Below are positions 8,343-16,725 of a stretch of DNA of 64,000 nucleotides, one piece after another; position 1 is the first letter of the stretch, and each line of letters opens with the position of its first letter. Below the pieces are notes generated by a model, which worked only from the letters and a program-made list of their open reading frames with translations, was not told where the DNA came from and did not search any database. Origin of the DNA: JAJCYL01 sp965206015 (GTDB lineage Bacteria; Bacteroidota; Bacteroidia; Cytophagales; Cyclobacteriaceae); the NCBI GenBank assembly GCA_965206015.1, contig CBDBIW010000015.1, positions 496,001-560,000 on the forward strand, written 5' to 3'. Made by a program: the position numbers and the translations under genes.

Positions 8343-9233
8343 CTATTTACTGTATTTGAATGAAACGTTGCCTAAGGCAACATCAACATTAAAAGTCAGT
8401 AAACTCTCAGCCGAAGAAGAGTAGTCCATATTGACATATACATTGTCGTCAATTTCTTCGAATCCTTTGGCCAGCTTAATACTGCATAGCGGAGAGTTAT
8501 TGATATAAATAATCACTGGAGCATTTTCTTTTGGTAAAAGGACCTCAAGGTTTCCAGCACCAACCATAGCTTCAATTGAACTTCTTTTTTCCGGAACGTC
8601 GCTGAAATCTAAAGTAACATTCCCAAATCCTATATCAGTAATGATGGTGCTAGCCCTATACAGCTGCATTTTTCTAGCCTCCAGAGATCCCATGTCTACT
8701 TTTACATAAAAAGTGTCCATCTCAATAAGATTACTCAGGTCTTGTGAGTAGTCAACTGTTACGTCTGCTCTACCCGTCCTTATATTGAGGTTCTTTAATG
8801 GCACTCCCGTCAGGTCCACATCGGCCATGCCGATGCCATAGTTGAGATTGAGGGAATACTCCTTTTTATTAGACAGGTATATTTTCCAGAAATTTTTATC
8901 CTTCTTGTCTGGCCCAAAGACGTTATAACTAATGATCTTACTGAAACCTGAAGTGTTGTAATCCTCAAGATCAAGGTTTACAAAGTTGGTTCTGTTTTCG
9001 ACCCAAGACTGAAAATTCGGATTAATCTTTTCGAAATCGGGATTGCCATAAATATTAAGTGGCAACCTATCAGCATCAGATTTTATGTAGCAGGATCCCG
9101 AAGTCGCATTTAATGTGAAAGTAATGGCGTCAAAGGTGCCATCATCCGAAACGGAATAAAACTGTTTGAACTGCGCCAGACTGACAGAACATGTCAGTGC
9201 AGCTATGCTACAAACCAGGGTCGCTCTCCACAT
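8343..9233 (-). CDS. Secreted protein of unknown function, adhesin-like (DUF4097-type) beta-helix
   Basis: 296 residues; the opening MWRATLVCSIAALTCSVSLA is a signal peptide. The middle and C-terminal parts consist of short, regularly repeating strands (YGIGMADVDLTGVPLKNLNI, VKVDMGSLEARKMQLYRAST, IGFGNVTLDFSDVPEKRSS, VGAGNLEVLLPKEN). This is the pattern of the DUF4097/toast-rack type proteins common in Bacteroidota. No enzyme motif is visible. It is not tightly coupled to its neighbours: 133 bp separate it from the glycerate kinase stop upstream, and a strong terminator follows it. Confidence 0.7.
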   Translation of the reverse strand: MWRATLVCSIAALTCSVSLAQFKQFYSVSDDGTFDAITFTLNATSGSCYIKSDADRLPLNIYGNPDFEKINPNFQSWVENRTNFVNLDLEDYNTSGFSKIISYNVFGPDKKDKNFWKIYLSNKKEYSLNLNYGIGMADVDLTGVPLKNLNIRTGRADVTVDYSQDLSNLIEMDTFYVKVDMGSLEARKMQLYRASTIITDIGFGNVTLDFSDVPEKRSSIEAMVGAGNLEVLLPKENAPVIIYINNSPLCSIKLAKGFEEIDDNVYVNMDYSSSAESLLTFNVDVALGNVSFKYSK

Positions 9234-9365
9234 GACCCTAACTTACGTTAAATATCAAATTGAGTTTCAGATATTTAACAGGAGGTAGGAATTACATGCC
9301 CATTCGATTTGAACACCGTTTTTTGAAGTGAAAAGGCCTCCTTTTTAGTTGGTTGAGAATCGTAG

Positions 9366-10499
9366 TTAGCTCAATCCCTTTTGCAAGAATTCTTCAATCA
9401 ATTGAAATGCACAACGTTCAACATGCTCTTTTGCATTATTCATTGCATCATGGAAGGATATGTCATCTGTTTTTATCTGATAGAGTGGTGAATTGATCTT
9501 TTCATTAATGATGTCCAAATCCTCTGCTACCCCACAAATAATGGTCATTGGGATTCTATTCAGGCTGGCCGATTTATAAACACCGTCCACGACTTTTCCT
9601 CGGACAGTCTGACTATCCAGCTTCCCTTCACCTGTAACTATAAGGTCTATATCTTCAATATGTTTTTTGAACCCTGTAATATCCATAACGCTTTGGATCC
9701 CAGGTTGCAGTTGAGCGTTGAGTAGGCCAACGGCTCCGGCCCCTATCCCGCCTGCGGCACCACCTCCTTCTAATTTTGATAAGTCCTTTCCGTACTTAGA
9801 TTTCACTATTTCATTAAAGTTTACCAGACCCAAGTCAAGTACTTCAATCTCTTCCAATGATGCTCCTTTCTGTGGTCCATAGATATATGCAGCACCTAGA
9901 GGTCCATATAACGGATTTGTGACATCACAAACCACAGTTACATTGATTTGGTCTAGATTTAATTTTAATTCAGAGTCATCAATACTGACTATATCCTTAA
10001 GTGCAGATCCAATTGGTTGTACTCCCTTACCCGACTCGTTGAGAAATCGATAGCCCAATGCTGATAGTAGCCCGATGCCTGCATCATTTGTTGCACTGCC
10101 TCCTATAAACAGGTATATTTCTTTTGCCCCGTGTTTGATGGCATCCGAGATTAATTCCCCCGTGCCATAGGAAGTAGTGTCCATACAATTTCTCTCAAGC
10201 TGGCTCAACAACTCAAGTCCGGAAGCTGTGGACATTTCAATGTACGCAGAGTGGCCGTTCAGTCTATAGTCTCCCGTAATTGGTCTAAATAATGGATCGT
10301 TAACGGTCAGGGTTCTTGACTCCAATTGAAGTGAATTTTCCAGGGTATCTAGTGTACCTTCTCCGCCATCTGCTAATGGATGAAATATGCACTCAATGTT
10401 AGCGTCATATTTCTGAATCCCATTTTGCACCGCTCTGCAAACTTCGATTGCAGTTAGCGAGCCTTTAAATTTATCTGGAGCTATGAGAACCTTGGTCAT
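9366..10499 (-). CDS. glxK: Glycerate kinase (GlxK/GarK family)
   Basis: 377 residues, the usual length for class II glycerate kinases, which phosphorylate D-glycerate with ATP in the cytoplasm. Family motifs are in place: MTKVLIAPDKFKGSLTA at the start, ADGGEGTLDTL at about 43-53, ASGLE near 95, GGSATNDAG at about 131-139, YGPQKGAS, GGGAAGGIGAG at about 245-255 and TGEGKLDSQT near 290-299. The small gene at 10548 ends 49 bp upstream on the same strand and might share a transcript. I cannot tell from the context whether glycerate comes from glyoxylate or sugar-acid degradation. Confidence 0.93.
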   Translation of the reverse strand: MTKVLIAPDKFKGSLTAIEVCRAVQNGIQKYDANIECIFHPLADGGEGTLDTLENSLQLESRTLTVNDPLFRPITGDYRLNGHSAYIEMSTASGLELLSQLERNCMDTTSYGTGELISDAIKHGAKEIYLFIGGSATNDAGIGLLSALGYRFLNESGKGVQPIGSALKDIVSIDDSELKLNLDQINVTVVCDVTNPLYGPLGAAYIYGPQKGASLEEIEVLDLGLVNFNEIVKSKYGKDLSKLEGGGAAGGIGAGAVGLLNAQLQPGIQSVMDITGFKKHIEDIDLIVTGEGKLDSQTVRGKVVDGVYKSASLNRIPMTIICGVAEDLDIINEKINSPLYQIKTDDISFHDAMNNAKEHVERCAFQLIEEFLQKGLS

Positions 10500-10547
10500 T
10501 TTTGAAAGGGAATTGACAGATTCTTATATGAATCCGGGACGCGATGT

Positions 10548-10802
10548 TTATCCCGTTATTTCCTCGGGAAGTTTAATTTGGTCTGTATAAAACTTTACCC
10601 TTGTGTGGCGGTGGTTTAGAGGTTCTATTTTTTCAATACGGTCAAACTTGTGGTTATAGAACGCTTCCACATAGTGCCCGTCAATCATGTAGAGGTTTAT
10701 TTTGTAGCCATAATATCTGATAGATACTACGAAGGTTCCTTCTCTATAAAGTATCTGAATCTTCTGCGCTAAGGGCAGTTCAAAAAAAGTTATAAAATCC
10801 AT
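10548..10802 (-). CDS. Small conserved-looking protein of unknown function
   Basis: 84 residues (MDFITFFELPLAQKIQILYR...), without signal peptide or membrane segment, rich in aromatic and basic residues (YYGYKINLYMIDGHYVEAFY). The composition and the compact strand-helix pattern suggest a real cytoplasmic protein, but I do not recognise the family. It lies between the TonB-dependent receptor and glycerate kinase genes, all on the minus strand. Confidence 0.65.
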   Translation of the reverse strand: MDFITFFELPLAQKIQILYREGTFVVSIRYYGYKINLYMIDGHYVEAFYNHKFDRIEKIEPLNHRHTRVKFYTDQIKLPEEITG

Positions 10803-10881
10803 GTTCCAGCCTCATTCTGTCTCTCAATAAATATAAAGAAATACATCTCTAATGGCTAATGAAGGTATGGAAATTTTCATT

Positions 10882-13335
10882 CTAAAATTGTGCCTTCATG
10901 CCAATAGTGAATGATCTTGGCAGTCCAGGCCGAAGGCCAGCAGGTCTACGTGCAACAATATAGGACTGATTGGTAATGTTTTTAATGCTCCCGAATAAAC
11001 TGACCTCATGCGAAACGAAATATTCAGAACTTAGATCAAGTACCAAATATCGATCTGTCTTAAACCCTGCTAAAATATCGCCCTGACCTGCAACAGTTCT
11101 CATCTCATCCATGTACTTTGCACTTAGGTTGATACTCAATTTATCGCTCTCAAGTCCGGCAGAAAAAGAGAGTTGATTTTTTGCCAGGTAAGGCAAATTA
11201 TCTCCTTCTGAAACTGATCCCCAACCTTCAAATTCGCTTTCAAAACTGCTTCTAAATTCAGCATCTGTATAGGTATATGTTAACATCAGTGGCAGGCTCC
11301 ACTTGGTATTATACCTGGAAAGCACATCGTAATTAAGTTGAAGTTCTAAACCCCGGGCATTCACCTCACCCCCATTGAATAGATCATTGCTTCCGGCTCC
11401 TCCAACTGCTGCAAGATCACTCCCCAGTAAATTCCTGTAATCATTGAAGAACAATACCGCCTGTCCTGCCCATCCGGATTTACTAAACCTGGTTCCTAAC
11501 TCATAGTTGATACTTTTTTCTGCTTTCGTGTCCTCTCTTGAGCTTGGCGGCGAGAATCCACGATGAATCCCACTAAAGGCACTGAGTTGCTCACTAAACT
11601 TGTAATCGATACCCATGCCGGGGATCAAGACCCCGATATGATTGTTTCTTATTGATAATTCTGTCCCAGTTCGATCCGGGTCATCACTGCCATAGTTCAA
11701 CCGCTCAATTTTGATATTCTCATATCTCAAACCAGGGATTGCCGTCAGTTTACCAACAGTAAGCTTGTATTGAATGTGAGTAGCGACCGCATTAGCATTT
11801 GTCACCCTATTGCTTTCAGTGCCTGGAATTCCACTTTGGGTCAATTCCGTCACGCCATTGTCCATTCGATAATTATCCACCCATTGAAAGCGATCTACTT
11901 GATCTTTGTGAACTCTTACACCCACTTCAATGTCGTGAGCAATGGCATCTCCATTAAACTGAAAACCAACTAATGTCTGAATCCCCTGTGAGTAATACTC
12001 TCTGTTGTTGGCTTTTACCAGAAGTGCGTTATCGTTGAGGCTGGTGGATCCTCTAATAATGTCGAACTCTGCCAAATAAGTTTGAGGGTCGTCTAAAACG
12101 CTTGAAATACCTGTGGATGGTCCATCTTGCAGACTACGGACTTTGTCCAGTTTGTACCAGTTTCTTTTGAAGTCATTGCGATATGCAATTGTAGTAATGT
12201 CCATAAAACTGACCGGGCGAATGACGTGTGTCAGAGAGAATTGAGTTTGTCCGGTATTCATTTGGTCAACCTGTGACCCTGCATATCGACGCAAAGGATT
12301 GGTATCGAAATCTTGAGTGGTCAGTCCCAAATATGTCTCATCTGAAGTTTCGTCTGTTTGACCGACCTTAAAGGTTAATGACTGGCAAACAGCTGCTGTT
12401 TCGTTGGTATTGATTCTTACTTTGGCGAGATAATCTTTTTTGTCAAATCCGGTATTACCCCCATTGTCTAATTCTTTAAACCCATCTGCTGCAGATTGAA
12501 AAGTCTCAAAGACAAAACCAAAATTATCATAAGAATTACCTACGCTGGCACCCACGGTTCTCATACCAAAACTTCCGGCAAATAAGTTTATTCTACCAGT
12601 CAACTCAGCAGGTATTTGTGTGGATATAAAATTGATTGCCCCTCCTGTTGTAAAAGGTCCATACTTTATCTGGGTAGATCCTTTGGCAACCTCAATAGCA
12701 TTCATTCTTCCAACGGTGGGAAAATAATAGGCAGCCGGAGCGGCATAAGGTGCCGGGGCCATCAAAATGCCATCTTCCATCACTGTGATTTTGGAGCTTC
12801 TTTCCACCCCTGTACCCCGCATCCCAATATTAGGCCTTAGCCCGAAGCCGTCTTCTTCCTGAATATTGACCCCCGGAATCGTTCGTAGCATTCGGTTAAT
12901 ATCATTGTAATTAAACTTTTTCATTTCTTTGGGAGAAATGTAGTGGGCGGAACCGGGTAAGTCCACAATCCCCGTATTACCACCGGTCATGGTAACTCTT
13001 TCAATTACCACACCCGGCAGGGTGACAACCAATTCTTTCAGGTTTACCGACAAAGTCAATTGTTCATTTCCATTCACTGATATTTCCTGTGAAGTGCTTT
13101 CATAACCAACACTGGAAACAATTAACTTGTAATCTCCAACTGGCACATCCTTCAGGGTAAATTTCCCACTTCCATTAGTAGTGGTACCTGACTTCGTATC
13201 CCTGAGGTAAACGTTAACACCGGGCAAAGGCTGATTATTACTGGAATTGATTATTCCTGAAATTAGTCCCTCTTGTGCCACAAGAGATGTATTGATGAAA
13301 ATGAATAATACGAGAAGTGCTTTTGAATGTGCCAT
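10882..13335 (-). CDS. TonB-dependent outer membrane receptor (FecA-like)
   Basis: From the ATG at MAHSKALLVLFIFINTSLVA it is 817 residues with a clear signal peptide; the ATG 13 codons upstream (13374) adds a leader that does not fit. Residues about 22-110 form a carboxypeptidase-regulatory-like domain (ISGIINSSNNQPLPGVNVYL). A plug domain follows (IPGVNIQEEDGFGLRPNIGM, RGTGVERSSKITVMEDGI), then a 22-strand barrel ending in the typical aromatic C-terminus (PRSFTIGMKAQF). FecA-like receptors import ferric chelates using TonB energy; the plug pattern RPNIGMRG supports that group, but the ligand is not shown. No TonB or sigma/anti-sigma pair is adjacent. Confidence 0.9.
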   Translation of the reverse strand: MAHSKALLVLFIFINTSLVAQEGLISGIINSSNNQPLPGVNVYLRDTKSGTTTNGSGKFTLKDVPVGDYKLIVSSVGYESTSQEISVNGNEQLTLSVNLKELVVTLPGVVIERVTMTGGNTGIVDLPGSAHYISPKEMKKFNYNDINRMLRTIPGVNIQEEDGFGLRPNIGMRGTGVERSSKITVMEDGILMAPAPYAAPAAYYFPTVGRMNAIEVAKGSTQIKYGPFTTGGAINFISTQIPAELTGRINLFAGSFGMRTVGASVGNSYDNFGFVFETFQSAADGFKELDNGGNTGFDKKDYLAKVRINTNETAAVCQSLTFKVGQTDETSDETYLGLTTQDFDTNPLRRYAGSQVDQMNTGQTQFSLTHVIRPVSFMDITTIAYRNDFKRNWYKLDKVRSLQDGPSTGISSVLDDPQTYLAEFDIIRGSTSLNDNALLVKANNREYYSQGIQTLVGFQFNGDAIAHDIEVGVRVHKDQVDRFQWVDNYRMDNGVTELTQSGIPGTESNRVTNANAVATHIQYKLTVGKLTAIPGLRYENIKIERLNYGSDDPDRTGTELSIRNNHIGVLIPGMGIDYKFSEQLSAFSGIHRGFSPPSSREDTKAEKSINYELGTRFSKSGWAGQAVLFFNDYRNLLGSDLAAVGGAGSNDLFNGGEVNARGLELQLNYDVLSRYNTKWSLPLMLTYTYTDAEFRSSFESEFEGWGSVSEGDNLPYLAKNQLSFSAGLESDKLSINLSAKYMDEMRTVAGQGDILAGFKTDRYLVLDLSSEYFVSHEVSLFGSIKNITNQSYIVARRPAGLRPGLPRSFTIGMKAQF

Positions 13336-13447
13336 TTTTTGCTTTGAGTTCTTATTTGGACTGATTATAAACAAGACTCAAAAGTAGGCTTGGCTTTATC
13401 GCAGGACAATACCTTAAATCGGGATTTTAACTATCAGAAAATCGGGT

Positions 13448-13477
13448 ATGCCTCTACCTAATATTAGGTAGAGGCAT
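13448..13477. promoter_or_regulatory. 30-bp perfect palindrome between response regulator and receptor genes
   Basis: ATGCCTCTACCTAAT is followed directly by its exact complement ATTAGGTAGAGGCAT. It starts 5 bp after the response regulator stop. A terminator is possible, although on the minus strand only a weak T-run (GATTTT) follows. A dimeric operator for the receptor gene downstream is the alternative. Confidence 0.55.
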
Positions 13478-13481
13478 TGTG

Positions 13482-14135
13482 CTATTTCTTCTGCCTGACT
13501 AAGCTGGTATTAACCGAATAAAGAATTAGTTCCGAAGTGGATTTGATACCAAGTTTCTTCATCACATTCTTTTTGTGGGTATATATCGTGTGATGGCTGA
13601 GGCACAATTGAGCGGCTATATCTTTGGTCGACCTGCCATCGGTTATCAATTTAACTATTTCAAGTTCCCTCGCTGTTGGTTCAGCGGGTTCACAATTGCC
13701 CTTATCATCTTTGGAGTAGTGCTTCTCGAAAATGATATCAAGGATTTTGCCACAAAAGAACTTCTCGCCTTTGGCTGTGGCATATATTGCATTTCTAACT
13801 TCCGTCTCGTCACAATCTTTAGTGAGAAAACTGTTAACCCCTTTTTCAAGTATCGAGTGGATCGTATTTCTGTCCTCATCAGAGGAGATCACTAAGATAT
13901 TGGTCTTGGGAGATGCACTCTTGAGTTTTCCAATCTCATCGATAGTAAATCCTTCTGTTTTTTCGTAGTCAAGAATCAGAACTTCCGGTAATTTTTCTTT
14001 GCAGCTCTGAATTGCATCTTTGGAACTTTTCACTTCTCCACTAAGTAATAGTTGCTTTTCACCTGCAATGAGATACCTCAACCCGAATCGGGTGAGGTCC
14101 TGTGAATCTGCAATTACAACTTTTATGGGACTCAT
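13482..14135 (-). CDS. Two-component response regulator, NarL/LuxR type
   Basis: From MSPIKVVIADSQDLTRFGLR it is 217 residues; an ATG 22 codons upstream (14201) would place a basic leader before the receiver and is less likely. The receiver carries the phosphorylatable Asp in LPEVLILDYEK, the switch Ser in ILVISSDED and the Lys in SFLTKDCD. The C-terminal helix-turn-helix reads PTARELEIVKLITDGRSTKD IAAQLCLSHHTIYTHKKNVM (broken here only for length), typical LuxR/GerE. The usual second acidic residue of the N-terminal acidic pocket is Ser (AD-S-Q). No sensor kinase is nearby. Targets are unknown; the receptor gene downstream is one candidate. Confidence 0.9.
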   Translation of the reverse strand: MSPIKVVIADSQDLTRFGLRYLIAGEKQLLLSGEVKSSKDAIQSCKEKLPEVLILDYEKTEGFTIDEIGKLKSASPKTNILVISSDEDRNTIHSILEKGVNSFLTKDCDETEVRNAIYATAKGEKFFCGKILDIIFEKHYSKDDKGNCEPAEPTARELEIVKLITDGRSTKDIAAQLCLSHHTIYTHKKNVMKKLGIKSTSELILYSVNTSLVRQKK

Positions 14136-14259
14136 TCTTAATTGCTTATTTAGATTGGTTCTAAATAGGGGTAAAGATAGCTTGAAATCGTGAATACGCA
14201 AACAATCAATAACTTGAAAGTTGCTACCGTCTAATTAGCATAACGGATTGATTTAAAAC

Positions 14260-15003
14260 CAATAGTGTCCTAAACGATTCAAGGTAATATAGCCATCAGC
14301 CACCAAAGCAGGATAGCGCGAGATTGAGTGGCAGGAATCAAAGAGAACCCCCTGTTGCTGATTTTTGAGCCTGTCTGGTGGATGATCGAAGGGCTTATCG
14401 AGCCACTTTTTCAAATCAATTTTAATAAACAAGTTCAGTCGTATAAATGCGATCAGATTGGAGAGTTGCCATCGGTATTTAGCTAATGCTTTGAGGAATT
14501 TCAAGATCAGAATAGTAATCAGAGCCGTCCAAACCTGTATCATAACTGCATTTTTGGTTGTCCCAATGAATGATTTAATGTGCAGTAGTTTGCCTGATCT
14601 CACGAAAGAAGACTTCAATCTGCCATCTGCTTTTGTAAAGCTCACCAATGGTGTTTGCTGTCCGGGACATTTGGTTAATGATCAGTTCTATGGTCTGATC
14701 ATTGGTTTCATCGTATAGAGCGACCCTTCGCAATCGTTTTGGGTACTTGTCTTTAGATTGATTGCCTGTAAGCTCTATTAGCTCATCTTTGAGGATATGC
14801 TCATGTCGGTTATTGGGCAACCCATTGCTGATATCTCTTACCGATTGACTCTTAGAAAACTGACAGAATAACATCGAAACCAAATGCGTCCAGCTATCAC
14901 AGCCCTTCTGATGTTTATCGGTCTGCTTTTCCTGTACTATTTTTTTGAAGGAGTTACGGTCAATCTTAGAGATGATCTGAGAAAACAAATTTATAGTTGA
15001 CAT
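14260..15003 (-). pseudogene. IS4-family (DUF4372) transposase, internally deleted and frameshifted
   Basis: The N-terminus (MSTINLFSQIISKIDRNSFK ... SWTHLVSMLFCQFSKSQSVR DISNGL) matches the DUF4372 domain of IS4-type transposases. It then jumps at about 14815 to the C-terminal part (ELTGNQSKDKYPKRLRRVAL YDE ... IGELYKSRWQIEVFFREI). The stretch that would hold the first two catalytic Asp residues is missing. Soon after the final catalytic Glu region the frame shifts (near 14590), and the true C-terminus (LLHIKSFIGTTKNAVMIQVW) continues in another frame. The frame reads past the left inverted repeat, stopping only at 14253. Confidence 0.85.
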
Positions 15004-15092
15004 GCAGGGATGGGGTTTGTTGTGCAACTCAAAGATAATTTGAGATACGGATTTCTTCCCTGCTATTTTTTTAAACGTTTAGGACGCTATTG
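14260..15092 (-). mobile_element. IS4-type internally deleted element, copy 1 (833 bp)
   Basis: The element is bounded by 17-bp terminal inverted repeats, CAATAGTGTCCTAAACG at the left and CGTTTAGGACGCTATTG at the right (one mismatch). It is the same length as the copy at 31032-31864 and differs from it at five positions. No target-site duplication is visible. It encodes only a transposase missing its catalytic core, so it cannot move without help from a full-length relative. Confidence 0.9.
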
Positions 15093-15309
15093 TGCAAAAA
15101 TCAATTATGCGACAAGCGTAATCAGTCAGATAAACCCGGTTGGCTATACCTGGAGGAAAAAAGAATTTCCAGACAACAATTTTGACTCGCGCAAACACTA
15201 TGGTATAATTGCCCGGGAATTGGAAGAAGTACTACCTGAGTTGGTTGACACAGATAATGAAGGATTTAAAGGTAGAGAAATTAAAAATACGATTAAACGC
15301 TCTAAGTAA
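15093..15309 (+). pseudogene. Remnant of a peptidase-S74 (intramolecular chaperone) domain gene
   Basis: Directly at the right end of the IS copy the plus strand reads SQINPVGYTWRKKEFP and then HYGIIARELEEVLPELVDTD. The pattern YxW...GIIAxELExVLPELV is typical of the S74 chaperone tail that trimerises phage tail fibres and related bacterial surface proteins. The 5' part of the gene is absent, and the frame derails after NEGFKG at about 15275. The IS insertion, probably followed by a deletion, removed the rest. Confidence 0.7.
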
Positions 15310-15367
15310 GAGAAAACAGAAAAACGAACCGTCATTCTGGGCAAAGCGAAGAATCCCGGCAACAATA

Positions 15368-16645
15368 GTGAAAGTAAAAAATACCATACTACTCCTTTTT
15401 AATTTTCTGCTTTTGGTGGGATACTCCCATGCCCAGATCAAAATCAATGTCAACTGGACTGATTCCCAAAAAGCCAAAGCCCAACAGATAAAAGACTGGC
15501 GAAAGCTCAACAAACAGAAAATAAAACAACTTAAAGAGCAACGAAAAGAGATTATTAGTAAAGCAGAGGATTTAGGTAGCCAATTAGGGGCAGATGAATA
15601 CCTCGCTCCATATTACCAGGCCAAAAAGCATAAAGACACTTACTTGCCCCTCGCTGATTCATTGAGGAGCTTTTCTAAAAAAGACCTCAAGGATAGTGCC
15701 GAAATGGAGCAGGCTAAAAAGCAATTGAGCATGCCGGGGATTGCGCCGAATGAACTGAAGAGCACCCAGGAAAGGGCCAGGTCTTATGCCGATCAATACG
15801 AGAGTTATGATGGCCAATTAAAGCAAAACAAACAGCTCAAAGACAGCCTGGCGGGTACCATGGAAATGATGGCCAAAAAGCACGTCAAGAATCCGGCATA
15901 TTCTGACAATCTGATAAAAGGATACGAGGACAAACTGAATGCCCAAAAAGGACAGGCCGATAAAATTGGAGGTCAGGCAAGTCAATTGGGAAACATGGAG
16001 AACGTTGACAAACGTCAGCAAATGATGAATAAAGCTAAGCAATTGGGCTCCAATCATTTTGTGGGAAAGACAGCCAAGGTGGAAGCGGCTCAACAGAAGC
16101 TCTCAAAGCTGAAGAAGAAATACAGCTATGTACCCAATAGCAATGATTTGAGTACCGCCAAAAAGGCCAATTCATTGGAAGGAGAGCCTTTGAAGAAGCG
16201 ACTGACCATTGGAGGCACTTTACAGATCCATCCCGGTAGGCCGGTTGGCATTGACTTCAATCCACAGCTCGGTTATCGCATGAATAAGAAGTGGACAATC
16301 GGTCTGGGTGGCACTTATCGAAGCAGCTTTGGCAGTGGAGAGCGATTTATTTCCAATGACGAAAATAAAGCGTATGGTGGCAGACCCTATACTAACTATA
16401 TGTTCTTCAGATCATTCTTTGGCCATGGAGAATTTGAGCTGTTGCGGACCAACATCCCGGACACGGACACTGACGAGTTGTTAACTCATTGGTCAAAGGG
16501 ATTAATGGTAGGCATAGGAAAGAATTACAGTTTCACCAAGAAGGTGGAAGGGAGTGTGATGATGCTGTACAACTTTTTGGATGAAAACCCCGGACCTTAT
16601 GAACGATCATGGGTGATAAGATTTGGGTTTAATTGGAAGAGGTAG
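15368..16645 (+). CDS. Outer membrane protein with long coiled coil and C-terminal beta-barrel
   Basis: I start it at GTG 15368 (MKVKNTILLLFNFLLLVGYS, then HAQIK), because this gives a normal signal peptide; an in-frame ATG at 15209 lies inside the S74 remnant. The protein is about 425 residues. Residues 30-260 are Lys/Gln/Glu-rich helices with coiled-coil character, and 270-425 look like amphipathic strands of a small barrel (RLTIGGTLQIHPGRPVGIDF ... WVIRFGFNWKR). I do not know a family name. It is the first complete gene of the Rhs locus and precedes a tail-fibre-like gene and two Rhs genes on the same strand. A role in anchoring or exporting the Rhs proteins is possible but unproven. Confidence 0.7.
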   Translation: MKVKNTILLLFNFLLLVGYSHAQIKINVNWTDSQKAKAQQIKDWRKLNKQKIKQLKEQRKEIISKAEDLGSQLGADEYLAPYYQAKKHKDTYLPLADSLRSFSKKDLKDSAEMEQAKKQLSMPGIAPNELKSTQERARSYADQYESYDGQLKQNKQLKDSLAGTMEMMAKKHVKNPAYSDNLIKGYEDKLNAQKGQADKIGGQASQLGNMENVDKRQQMMNKAKQLGSNHFVGKTAKVEAAQQKLSKLKKKYSYVPNSNDLSTAKKANSLEGEPLKKRLTIGGTLQIHPGRPVGIDFNPQLGYRMNKKWTIGLGGTYRSSFGSGERFISNDENKAYGGRPYTNYMFFRSFFGHGEFELLRTNIPDTDTDELLTHWSKGLMVGIGKNYSFTKKVEGSVMMLYNFLDENPGPYERSWVIRFGFNWKR

Positions 16646-16725
16646 CGTGATAACAAAATAGAGAAATGAATATAGATGGATGTTGTTCCAGTGAAAGAGG
16701 AATGACACAGTTAACAGCAAAGATT

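Noticed and set aside
14458..14718. Identical 86-codon plus-strand frames in both IS4-type copies (also 31230-31490)
   Set aside because: They are antisense to the transposase C-terminal region, identical only because the elements are, and show no protein-like features.
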